NCBI RefSeq assembly: GCF_002385225.1
Contig: NZ_DGDC01000041.1
Span: 19,436-83,435 of the forward strand
DNA from: Psychrobacter sp. UBA3962
GTDB lineage: Bacteria; Pseudomonadota; Gammaproteobacteria; Pseudomonadales; Moraxellaceae
Direction: 5' to 3'
DNA: 64,000 nt
Each line of letters opens with the position of its first letter. The stretch's first letter is position 1. The notes under the pieces were generated by a model that saw nothing but the letters and a program-made list of their open reading frames with translations, was not told where the DNA came from and searched no databases. Below, piece after piece: positions 52,310 through 60,385 of the stretch. The translations under genes and the position numbers were made by a program.

Positions 52310-53698
52310 TTATTTACCGGTATCGGTACGAATAATACGAATAGTGCCATCTCCTGAAGTGACTTGGCGAGCCCCATCTTGTTGCTGAATAAGACGGCTG
52401 ATACTGTCACTGCCACCTTGAGAGTTTGATTGGTTTTGCTGATAAGTAGGCTGCGAAGAGATGCCTTGATCGCCACTAATTAAGCGATAAAACTTCTGTC
52501 CCGCACGACCATCTGCTGGGAATACACCCTTGCTGGTCTGATACTGCTGGATCGCTTTACGCGTATTATCACCAATAATACCGTCCACTTCGCCAATGTC
52601 ATAACCGGCATTAATTAATCCTTGCTGAATGTCTTTGGCTTGCTGACGACTGATACCTGGATCATCGGTTGGCCAAGCAGTAATAAAGTCAGTCTTGCTG
52701 CTGTCGCCTTTTTCGATTAAATCTGAAAGATGGGCAATGGCTAAGGCATAGTTTTCTGAAGCATTATAAGAATAGAAGGTATCAAAGTTTTTACCCACTA
52801 AGAAGGCAGGACCGTTTAAGCCTGCAGGCAATAATAAACCTGCGCTACTTAAGTCATAAGGTAGCGGGCGACCATCGGCTAGAGTAAAGCCTTTGTCACG
52901 CCAGTAGCTCATAGACTTCTTGTCTTTACGGCTGTTGCTGCCCCAGAAGCCTGAAGGGATTTTCACCTCATAACCCCAAGGCTCGCCACTACGATAGCCA
53001 CGTTTTGCCAAAAAGTTCGCTGTTGAAGCCAGAGCGTCAGGCTTACTGTTTACCAAGTCACGACGGCCATCGCCATCGAAATCAACCGCTAATTCTAAGA
53101 AAGTGCCTGGCATAAACTGAGTTTGACCAAAGGCACCCGCCCATGAGCCTTTCATATCGCTGGCGGCAATATCACCATTTTGAACGATTTTTAGCGCATT
53201 GGCATATTCACCACGGAAATAAGATTGGCGACGGTCAAAGCAAGATAAAGTGGCCAATGATTGGAATAAGTCTTTTTTACCTAGGGTCTGACCGAAGTTG
53301 GACTCAACACCCCATACCCCTAAGACATGCTCAGGCTTTACCCCATAACGGGCTTCAATACGGCGCAGGGTATCGGCCATTTCACGCTTAGCACGAATAC
53401 CATCTTCAACGCGCTCTTTGTCTACTAGTGAAGACAGATAATCCCAGACATCTTTTTGAAATTCGGGCTGATAATTTAGCGAAGCAATAACGCTTGGATC
53501 AGGCTCACTTGGGCGGTAGTTTTCAAAAGTAGAGCTACTGACACCGCGGAAAGTGCTTGAGTTTTTTAGCCCATTCAAACACTGTTGAAATTGAGAGTTG
53601 GACAAATAAGGCGCTTCTGCAGCGGCTTGAGCGCTGGTCGCAGCCAAAGAGAGGCCAATGGCTGTGGTTAAAGCAGCAGCAATACGGGTAGGCAGCAT
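52310..53698 (-). CDS. Lytic murein transglycosylase (MltB family) with C-terminal peptidoglycan-binding domain
   Basis: Cleaves peptidoglycan glycan strands forming 1,6-anhydro ends. The 462 residues have a Sec signal peptide (AALTTAIGLSLAATSAQA) without a lipobox, then the MltB-type catalytic domain with the catalytic Glu in GVWGVESNFGQ and the GAFGQTQFMPGTFLELAVDFDGDG segment. A PG_binding_1 domain follows at about 355-405 (QQGLINAGYDIGEVDG). The tail is Gln/Ser-rich. It is a soluble or periplasmic form rather than the membrane lipoprotein of E. coli MltB. Confidence 0.93.
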   Translation of the reverse strand: MLPTRIAAALTTAIGLSLAATSAQAAAEAPYLSNSQFQQCLNGLKNSSTFRGVSSSTFENYRPSEPDPSVIASLNYQPEFQKDVWDYLSSLVDKERVEDGIRAKREMADTLRRIEARYGVKPEHVLGVWGVESNFGQTLGKKDLFQSLATLSCFDRRQSYFRGEYANALKIVQNGDIAASDMKGSWAGAFGQTQFMPGTFLELAVDFDGDGRRDLVNSKPDALASTANFLAKRGYRSGEPWGYEVKIPSGFWGSNSRKDKKSMSYWRDKGFTLADGRPLPYDLSSAGLLLPAGLNGPAFLVGKNFDTFYSYNASENYALAIAHLSDLIEKGDSSKTDFITAWPTDDPGISRQQAKDIQQGLINAGYDIGEVDGIIGDNTRKAIQQYQTSKGVFPADGRAGQKFYRLISGDQGISSQPTYQQNQSNSQGGSDSISRLIQQQDGARQVTSGDGTIRIIRTDTGK

Positions 53699-54050
53699 AG
53701 GGTTAATCCTTAGTAAGGTTAGTTATTTATAATATGAGAAATAAGAAAGAGGGTGACAACCCTTTAAGCAGTAAAACAACATAACCGTTTTACAAAGTTG
53801 TCAAACAAGACGCTTATAGTTGGCGCTACCTTAGGGTAACCAAAATGAAGATTAAATTAAAGCTGTGAGCAGGTTTGGTTACCATAAGAAAACGTGTAGC
53901 AAGGTTTGGGGTAAGGTGAGAGAGATAAGGATAGGAATATTAAGGTTATAAATCTAAGTATCAGTCCAAAATAGGCTCTATTTGATGGGGCCTATTTTGA
54001 TAAATGCAGCTTAGGATTGTGAGTCGCTAAAATAGGGATGAATTAGCCCG
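53699..54050. other. Spacer between the transglycosylase and mutarotase genes
   Basis: No gene in this 352-base gap. It contains a 9-bp hairpin AAAATAGGC/GCCTATTTT (53968-53976 with 53990-53998), possibly the terminator of the mutarotase transcript. The rest should hold the promoter of the transglycosylase. Confidence 0.5.
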
Positions 54051-54956
54051 CTAGAAAGGAAGATGCATAATCTCTACACTAAGCTCATGGCTTTCACCTG
54101 GCGTTAAGCTAACGGTATCCAAGTGAGCATTGGCAGTTTCTACACACAGCATTTTTTTATAATCGTCTGCTGCAAATTGAGAAATTTCATGAGCTTTAGT
54201 ATGCCAAGGGTTCCAAACGACGGTACTATTACTGCCCTTACTCGCCAGATGAGGGAGGCTTATTCGGGGTTCATCTACGATTATTGTAGGAGCAGCATGA
54301 TAGATGCGGTCGACCCCTTCGCTAAAGGTCACGTCGCCTTGCTGGGTTTTAGTTATCCAGTTGTCTAAGGCATCGGAGTAGGTGACCTGATCAAGGCCTC
54401 TAATGGTAGTTTTCTCAATATCACCGGTAGGCAAATAGGTATGCAATGCTTGCGAAAAATGAACCGTCTCTTTACTATGGTTGATAGTGGTTAGCGCAAT
54501 ACTAAAGCTCTCCGCCCCAAATAAGAACTTAACTTGCAGACCAAGCTTAGGATGAAAACCCTTTAACTCAGGCAAGCTTAACGTTAAGCTTGAGTAGTGA
54601 TCCAAACGTCGGTTGAGATGGAGGGGATTAAATAGATCAACATTGAAGATTTGATTACGAGCGAATCCATGCTGCTTTAAATCAAAACGGCAGTCCGCGA
54701 AACTGTCTTTCACGGCTTGAGGATTGGCATCAAGCTGACCGAACACAGGCCAACATATCGGTACTCCGCCTCGAACCGAGTCGCCCGTTTTGTATTCGGC
54801 TTTTTCACTAACCCAAAGCCAATTATCAGGATCATTTGGGGTGGAGAAGTGTATCAGCTGCGCCCCTTGCAATAAAACAGTGGCACGATAGTCAGGGGAG
54901 GTAATAGTAATTGCATCCAGCTCATCAATTTTGCTGCGTTCAAGAGTGGGTAACAA
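54051..54956 (-). CDS. D-hexose-6-phosphate mutarotase (aldose 1-epimerase superfamily, YeaD type)
   Basis: Interconverts alpha and beta anomers of hexose phosphates. The 301 residues show ATVLLQGAQLIHFS, GGVPICWPVFGQ, KQHGFARN (catalytic His region) and VVWNPWHTKA, all YeaD-like. The start is TTG at 54956 with AAGGAA 5 bases before it; there is no good ATG near. The next gene upstream on the same strand is tpm, 71 bases away. Confidence 0.9.
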   Translation of the reverse strand: MLPTLERSKIDELDAITITSPDYRATVLLQGAQLIHFSTPNDPDNWLWVSEKAEYKTGDSVRGGVPICWPVFGQLDANPQAVKDSFADCRFDLKQHGFARNQIFNVDLFNPLHLNRRLDHYSSLTLSLPELKGFHPKLGLQVKFLFGAESFSIALTTINHSKETVHFSQALHTYLPTGDIEKTTIRGLDQVTYSDALDNWITKTQQGDVTFSEGVDRIYHAAPTIIVDEPRISLPHLASKGSNSTVVWNPWHTKAHEISQFAADDYKKMLCVETANAHLDTVSLTPGESHELSVEIMHLPF

Positions 54957-55027
54957 GTCAGTTCCTTAAGGTAATCATTTAAAATAAAGGCAGTCGGAGT
55001 AAGTCAGTAACTATCAGGTATTACAGG

Positions 55028-55720
55028 TTATAAAGGTACTAGGTACCAAGCTAGGTTTAAAAAAGGCTTGCCTTCACTATTCACTTTTTGGGTTTCATAG
55101 GCCTCAAGTAAATCAAGTTGGTAAGCGTGCTGATAATAGTCGTGAATTTTTTGGGTCGGAATAAGAAAGGGAGGTCCTGAATAGCTGGCATACTCAGCTT
55201 CATCGACACCACTTAACCCAAAGCTTAATAAAAGTTGCTGAGCTTTTGGGGCCAGCTTAATAAGCTGCTGAGCATAGCGCACCCGTAGCGACTCATTCGT
55301 ACCATCATCTGGCAAAGCAACCAAAGCAGCTCGGTCATAGATAGCGTCAACTGAGCCTAGGTCTTGCGCAGTTAATTTAAAAATATCCCCCACCCAAAGC
55401 GTGATGGTTTGTGAGTTTAAGCGACCCTGATAGTACTTAAGCCCAGCAGTAGTGGGATGCTCCACCACTATGGGCTGTATTTGATTCTCCTCAAAAAACT
55501 GCTCAACAGCCAACTCTACTAATTCGACCCCGACCACATCATAGCCTTGATCGGCCAGCCAAATCATATCAATACTTTTGCCACATAGCGGCACGAAAAT
55601 GCAGCTGTTTTTAGGCAGCTGCAATACAGAAAAATGCTTCATTAACAAAGTATTGGGCTTTGACTGGTTAAATCCCACTTTATTACTTTGCCATTTATTT
55701 TGCCAAAAGTTAGGTTCCAT
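55028..55720 (-). CDS. tpm: Thiopurine S-methyltransferase
   Basis: A SAM-dependent methyltransferase of the TPMT family. In bacteria it is linked to metalloid (selenium, tellurium) methylation and resistance. The 230 residues open with EPNFWQNKWQSNKVGFNQ and have CIFVPLCGKSIDMIWLADQG (SAM site) and GDIFKLTAQDLGSVDAIYDR (catalytic region). ATG 55720 lies 68 bases after msrA on the same strand. Substrate in this organism is unknown. Confidence 0.94.
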   Translation of the reverse strand: MEPNFWQNKWQSNKVGFNQSKPNTLLMKHFSVLQLPKNSCIFVPLCGKSIDMIWLADQGYDVVGVELVELAVEQFFEENQIQPIVVEHPTTAGLKYYQGRLNSQTITLWVGDIFKLTAQDLGSVDAIYDRAALVALPDDGTNESLRVRYAQQLIKLAPKAQQLLLSFGLSGVDEAEYASYSGPPFLIPTQKIHDYYQHAYQLDLLEAYETQKVNSEGKPFLNLAWYLVPL

Positions 55721-55788
55721 GAATTCTCTCTACGTCCTTGTTGAAAAACTTATTAGGCGTGGGTACTTCTTGATCAAAGAAACTTAGT

Positions 55789-56310
55789 TTAACCCACATA
55801 TTCCTTAAATTCTTTACGCAGTTTAGACAATTTTGGCGGAATAGCAAACTGGCAATAGCCTTGATTTGGGTTTTTATTATAAAAGTCTTGATGGTACTCT
55901 TCTGCAATAAAAAACTCGCTGGCAGGATGCACTTCAGTAACCACGCCAATCCCCATATTACGTAACTTATTAATAGTACGATCAATAGTGGGTTTTTGGG
56001 CTTCTTCGTCAGTATAGAAAACCACAGAGCGATATTGGCTGCCCACATCATTACCTTGACGGTCTTTGGTAGTGGGGTCATGGGTGGTAAAGAAGATATC
56101 TAAAACCACTTCTAACGGTATTACTGTGTCATCAAACTCAACTTTAATGACTTCAATGTGTCCGGTTGTCCCACTGCATACAGCATCATAATTGGCTGTG
56201 GCTGCCTCACCACCCATGTAACCAGAAGTCACTTTTTTAACACCTTTTACTGACTGGAAGACAGATTCGGTACACCAAAAACAGCCACCACCTAAGATAA
56301 TTGTTTGCAT
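55789..56310 (-). CDS. msrA: Peptide methionine sulfoxide reductase MsrA
   Basis: Repairs methionine-S-sulfoxide in proteins and free methionine. The 173 residues include the active-site GGGCFWCTESVFQ, GYMGG, and the FFTTHDPTTKDRQGNDVGSQ landmark (DP and Q/Y residues). Ends in AIPPKLSKLRKEF. AGGA precedes ATG 56310. It reads towards tpm and is divergent from cmoA. Confidence 0.97.
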   Translation of the reverse strand: MQTIILGGGCFWCTESVFQSVKGVKKVTSGYMGGEAATANYDAVCSGTTGHIEVIKVEFDDTVIPLEVVLDIFFTTHDPTTKDRQGNDVGSQYRSVVFYTDEEAQKPTIDRTINKLRNMGIGVVTEVHPASEFFIAEEYHQDFYNKNPNQGYCQFAIPPKLSKLRKEFKEYVG

Positions 56311-56472
56311 ATTTTTATCCTTATTTTTTATCGAATTATCGAATATTATTATCGAAACTTATTTATCAGAAGTTATTGCTACCCTTAAATTTTATCAGGG
56401 TAGGGAGGTGCTATAAGTAACAAACAGTAATGATATAATACAACGCGTCGTCCCTTAAATAAGAGATTTTAA

Positions 56473-57282
56473 ATGTCAAATACTGCTGATACTGATTCGA
56501 ATCATCCCCAAACTGCAACTGTGGTCTATGATAACGTATTCACTACGCCTTTAGATAAAGCGGCCCGCTTTAGCTTTGATGAGCAAGTGGTGGCCTGCTT
56601 TCCAGATATGATTCGTCGTAGTGTGCCGGGGTACGGGCAGATGCTGGCGATGTTGCCGATATTTGCCAAACGTCACTGTCAGTTTGGACAGGTAAATGAA
56701 GACGGTCAGCGTATCAGCCGTGTCTATGATTTGGGTACTTCATTGGGTGGTGCAACTATGGCCCTTCTTAATGAAACAGGAGGGTTTGCGCCTGACGAGT
56801 TACAAATAAAAGCGGTAGATATTTCTCCTGCCATGACTGAGAAAGCAGAGGTGCTACTGAAAGAAAACTACCCAGACCATGACATTGAAGTCATTACTGC
56901 AGACATTCGTAAGCTTGAGTTTGAACCTTGCGATATGGTGATCTTAAACCTCACCTTACAGTTTTTACCGCCTGAAGATAGAACGCAAGTTTTACAAGCA
57001 GTATATAACGCCCTAAATGAGGGCGGTATTCTGATACTTACCGAAAAAAATCACACCGGTGACGAGCAAGACGACGCTTGGTTAGTCGAGCGCTATTACG
57101 ACTTTAAACGTGCCAATGGTTATAGCGAGCTTGAGATTAGTGGCAAGCGTAATGCTTTAGAGAACGTATTGATTACTGATACTTTAGAGCAGCACCATCA
57201 GCGCTTATCAGAAGTAGGTTTTCGTCGTAGCCTGACGTGGTTCCAGTTCTTAAACTTTGCTTCTATGATTGCTTTTAAGTGA
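56473..57282 (+). CDS. cmoA: Carboxy-S-adenosyl-L-methionine synthase CmoA
   Basis: Makes carboxy-SAM from SAM and prephenate, the donor for the cmo5U34 wobble modification of tRNA. The 269 residues show the SAM site VYDLGTSLGGATMALL, a PDELQIKAVDISPAMTEKAE landmark and NLTLQFLPPEDR. The N-terminus has about 20 extra residues relative to E. coli. The gene pair cmoA/cmoB is usually adjacent; here a 231-base gap with a cobU remnant separates them. Confidence 0.95.
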   Translation: MSNTADTDSNHPQTATVVYDNVFTTPLDKAARFSFDEQVVACFPDMIRRSVPGYGQMLAMLPIFAKRHCQFGQVNEDGQRISRVYDLGTSLGGATMALLNETGGFAPDELQIKAVDISPAMTEKAEVLLKENYPDHDIEVITADIRKLEFEPCDMVILNLTLQFLPPEDRTQVLQAVYNALNEGGILILTEKNHTGDEQDDAWLVERYYDFKRANGYSELEISGKRNALENVLITDTLEQHHQRLSEVGFRRSLTWFQFLNFASMIAFK

Positions 57283-57392
57283 GTCATTACATAACCGGCG
57301 GGGAGCGCTCAGGCAAAAGTAGCTTGGCGCAATCCTTAGCTGAGCAAATAAGTGACCAGTCTTATTATTTGGCCACCTCTACCTTGAAATAA
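57279..57392 (+). pseudogene. N-terminal remnant of adenosylcobinamide kinase (CobU/CobP)
   Basis: A 37-codon open frame from GTG 57279, overlapping the cmoA stop, encodes HYITGGERSGKSSLAQSLAE followed by QSYYLATST. This is the P-loop start and second strand of CobU (compare VTGGARSGKS and YIATS). The frame ends at TAA 57390 where about 140 further residues are expected, and nothing recognisable follows. It looks like a decayed cobalamin-salvage gene or a broken copy left by deletion. It is too short to be functional. Confidence 0.68.
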
Positions 57393-57512
57393 GTTTGTTG
57401 CTTTCTTCTCCAAGTTCACGCACATAACCACACCCTTCATAATAAGCACTAAAATATAATTACCTTAAAAATAGCTACCCTACATTCAAATACAAAACGA
57501 ACCGAACCCTCT

Positions 57513-58574
57513 ATGACCAATAAAACCATCGAAACCGCAGAACGCGAGCTATACCTTGCACTAATTCAACGCGCCCAATATCGTCCGATTGCTAATGAGT
57601 GGTTGGCCAAGCTACCGCAGTGGCTAAGCGACATTAAAGACAAGCGTCGTAATGCCCATGCTCCGGCCTATTTATCCTCGGTAGAGAACCTGCCTCAGCT
57701 AGACATAAAAAATGTCGATCTAAATAGTGACATATTGACCATTGATGCTGAGTTAACTGACGGTCAAAACAAACAGATAACGGCTTTGATGAAGCAGTTG
57801 ATGCCATGGCGTAAGGGCCCGTTTCAGATTGGAACTGGCGATAATAAAGTATTTATTGATACCGAATGGCACAGCGATTGGAAGTGGAATCGGGTTGCCC
57901 CACATTTGGGGACGCTAGAAGGCCGTTATGTATTAGATGTGGGCGGTGGTTCAGGCTACCACGGCTGGCGCATGGCAGGAGCGGGCGCGAAACAAGTTAT
58001 AGTTATCGATCCTTCTTGTTTGTTCTATCATCAGTTTATGGCCATTCGTCATTTTGTGGCTGGTTTCGATGCTGATACCGATGACGATAAGACCGGAGTG
58101 GGCTATCGCACTCATTATATTCCGGTAGGTTTGGAAGAATTACCCTCAAGCTCGGATCAGGGCAATCAGCTGTTTGATACTGTATTTTGTATGGGGGTGC
58201 TGTACCATCGTCAATCGCCCTTTGAGCATTTGCATCAGCTCAGAAATCAACTGATTAAAGGCGGGCAATTGGTACTAGAAACCTTGGTGGTCGAAGGTGA
58301 TAAAAACACGGTGCTTGTCCCTCATGATAGATACGCTAAGATGAATAATGTTTACTTTCTACCGTCGGTGGCGGCATTAACCGGCTGGCTAGAGAAAGTG
58401 GGCTTTAGTGAGGTGAAGTGTGTGGATATTGATATCACCTCAGTGGAAGAGCAGCGTGCGACAGACTGGATGACCTATCAATCGCTCAAAGATTTCTTAG
58501 ATCCTAATGATCCGACCAAAACTGTCGAAGGTTACCCAGCGCCGATGCGAGCCACGTTGATAGCCACTAAGTAG
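57513..58574 (+). CDS. cmoB: tRNA U34 carboxymethyltransferase CmoB
   Basis: Transfers the carboxymethyl group from carboxy-SAM to hydroxyuridine at tRNA position 34. The 353 residues show RKGPFQIG, the EWHSDWKWNRVAPHLG landmark, the SAM site VLDVGGGSGYHGWRMAGAGA, VIDPSCLFYHQF and FCMGVLYHRQSPFEHL. It works directly with CmoA, encoded upstream. Confidence 0.95.
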   Translation: MTNKTIETAERELYLALIQRAQYRPIANEWLAKLPQWLSDIKDKRRNAHAPAYLSSVENLPQLDIKNVDLNSDILTIDAELTDGQNKQITALMKQLMPWRKGPFQIGTGDNKVFIDTEWHSDWKWNRVAPHLGTLEGRYVLDVGGGSGYHGWRMAGAGAKQVIVIDPSCLFYHQFMAIRHFVAGFDADTDDDKTGVGYRTHYIPVGLEELPSSSDQGNQLFDTVFCMGVLYHRQSPFEHLHQLRNQLIKGGQLVLETLVVEGDKNTVLVPHDRYAKMNNVYFLPSVAALTGWLEKVGFSEVKCVDIDITSVEEQRATDWMTYQSLKDFLDPNDPTKTVEGYPAPMRATLIATK

Positions 58575-58712
58575 CTATTAGCATTTAGCATTAATTTAGC
58601 CATTCATTTAAATTGCTTATTGAAAATTCCTGTGCTGTGATACAGTCAAAATATAAGTTATATTAACCCTAGTCGAAATATCTTGTCTAGACGACACAGC
58701 AGGAGAGTGGCT

Positions 58713-59849
58713 ATGGATAAATTGCATTTAATAAGCACAGCTTTATTTGGATTGTCTACAGTGATGACCTTACCTGCTCTGGCGTCAGAGGGCTATGGCA
58801 AACCATTTGAAGATTGGGGATATAACAAAGACGATTGGCAATTGGTCTGCGATAATACATTAACCTGCCGAGCAGCAGGTTATTCAAGCGAGGACAACTT
58901 CGACAGGCCAGCCACAATTTTAATCACTGCCATACCTCAGCAGATGATACCTAAGGTGGAAGTACAATTTTTACCCCCATTAAAGTCCGCCGATAAGCAG
59001 GACATTGAGCTGTGGCTGAATGATAAATTTTATGGACAGTTAAGCGTCAGTTTAGACGGCGATATTTATGAGTTAAACCAAAAACAGACCCAAGCGTTGC
59101 TCAGACAGGCGAAGCAAAATACTAAAATTGAGATAGTGGCCGTTTCCAAGGTGGGAAGTACACGCTGGCAAGTCAGCGATAAGGGCATGAGTGCGGTATT
59201 ACTCAAATTAGATGACGTACAAGGTCGAGTAGGTAACTCGTTGGCGCTGGTCAGTCAGAGTCATCGTAATAAACAAGTCCCTAAATCAGCGGTAACCAAA
59301 CCTATTATTCATAAAGCGTTTGCTTTTTCTGATAAAAAACAAACAACGCTGCCGCCCGCAAAGCTTAACTATTTTAAGTCCAATATTGAGAAGTGGATAA
59401 ACGTAGACTCTAAAAGCCTAATGGGTACTCAAGATGAAATGGGGGATTGTGAACTGGCAAACCCCAAGTCGGAACAATATCAATCCTTCAAACAATATGA
59501 CTCAAACCTTCTTGACTGGACCTTTACTCGAGTAGATAGTGCTCATACATTGGCCAGTCATTTGTGCTGGAGTGGTGCTTATAATATGGGATATGGGTAT
59601 TGGTTGATAGATGACGCCAAACCCAGTAAGCCTCAGCTTATCACTACTTCCGGTTCAGAGTATTCTGAGGGTGAGATTTGGGCAACTCATAAAGGTCGCG
59701 GGTTAGGCGACTGCTGGGGACAAAAACAGTGGGTTTGGAATGGGAAATCTTTTGTAGTTTCAAAAGAGGCGACCACGGGCATGTGTCGTGGCTTTGCTGG
59801 TGGTGCGTGGCAATTACCTACCTACGTTAGTGACGTTTATAGTAATTAG
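58713..59849 (+). CDS. Secreted DUF1176 domain-containing protein
   Basis: A 378-residue periplasmic protein of unknown function. The signal peptide (LISTALFGLSTVMTLPALAS) is followed by FEDWGYNKDDWQLVCDNTLT and CRAAGY, a typical DUF1176 opening with paired cysteines. The C-terminal part (SHLCWSGAYNMGYGYWLID, LGDCWGQKQWVWNGKSF) is also family-like. I start at ATG 58713, preceded by AGGAG; an in-frame TTG at 58683 is unlikely. Some DUF1176 proteins have been suggested to be linked to stress; I do not assign a role. Confidence 0.86.
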   Translation: MDKLHLISTALFGLSTVMTLPALASEGYGKPFEDWGYNKDDWQLVCDNTLTCRAAGYSSEDNFDRPATILITAIPQQMIPKVEVQFLPPLKSADKQDIELWLNDKFYGQLSVSLDGDIYELNQKQTQALLRQAKQNTKIEIVAVSKVGSTRWQVSDKGMSAVLLKLDDVQGRVGNSLALVSQSHRNKQVPKSAVTKPIIHKAFAFSDKKQTTLPPAKLNYFKSNIEKWINVDSKSLMGTQDEMGDCELANPKSEQYQSFKQYDSNLLDWTFTRVDSAHTLASHLCWSGAYNMGYGYWLIDDAKPSKPQLITTSGSEYSEGEIWATHKGRGLGDCWGQKQWVWNGKSFVVSKEATTGMCRGFAGGAWQLPTYVSDVYSN

Positions 59850-59862
59850 GTAATCGACAATA

Positions 59863-59894
59863 AAGCGTCGAATGTCAATTAGCTATCGACGCTT
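59863..59894. other. Inverted repeat between convergent genes
   Basis: AAGCGTCGA (59863-59871) and TCGACGCTT (59886-59894) form a perfect 9-bp stem around a 14-base loop. There is no T-run on plus and TTTATT on minus. It may be a weak terminator at this convergent junction. Confidence 0.5.
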
Positions 59895-59912
59895 AAATAG
59901 ACATCGTTAGGG

Positions 59913-60143
59913 CTAAAGAACCCATTTCTCGAACACAACTTCTAGTAGAAGTTTCAATAAGAATCCAACAAAACCTGCCCCTAACGCTAGGAAAATCCAA
60001 AACGTACCGGCACGACCGGCATCAGACTTTTTGGAGATGTCCCACATAATAAAGAACAAAAAAGCGATAAAGATGGGCAGTAAAACATATAAGCCCCAAT
60101 TGGTAACGGTTTCAGCAGCGATAGCAAATACAGTAGCAATCAT
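59913..60143 (-). CDS. Small membrane protein, DUF2788 family
   Basis: A 76-residue protein with two membrane helices (about 14-34 and 46-68) and a conserved loop FIMWDISKKSDAGRAGTFWI (landmark). This pattern matches DUF2788, a family of small gammaproteobacterial inner-membrane proteins without known function. Single gene, convergent with the DUF1176 gene. Confidence 0.8.
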   Translation of the reverse strand: MIATVFAIAAETVTNWGLYVLLPIFIAFLFFIMWDISKKSDAGRAGTFWIFLALGAGFVGFLLKLLLEVVFEKWVL

Positions 60144-60385
60144 AAATTTATCCAGTTATAAAAAAGTTTAAAATACAGTGCCCATTATAGAGGAGTGGGC
60201 TTGTAAAATGCTATGAACGCCATATAACTCTAACAAAACAACAAACATCAAAGTTTATGGAAAAAACTGTCAAACCTTGATATATTAAAGGGTTGCTCCA
60301 AATATATTAGCGATACCTTATCGGTCTGTATTGCTGTAAAATCATATCCATCTAATATTCACTTAACTTCAGAGTTTAATAAATT

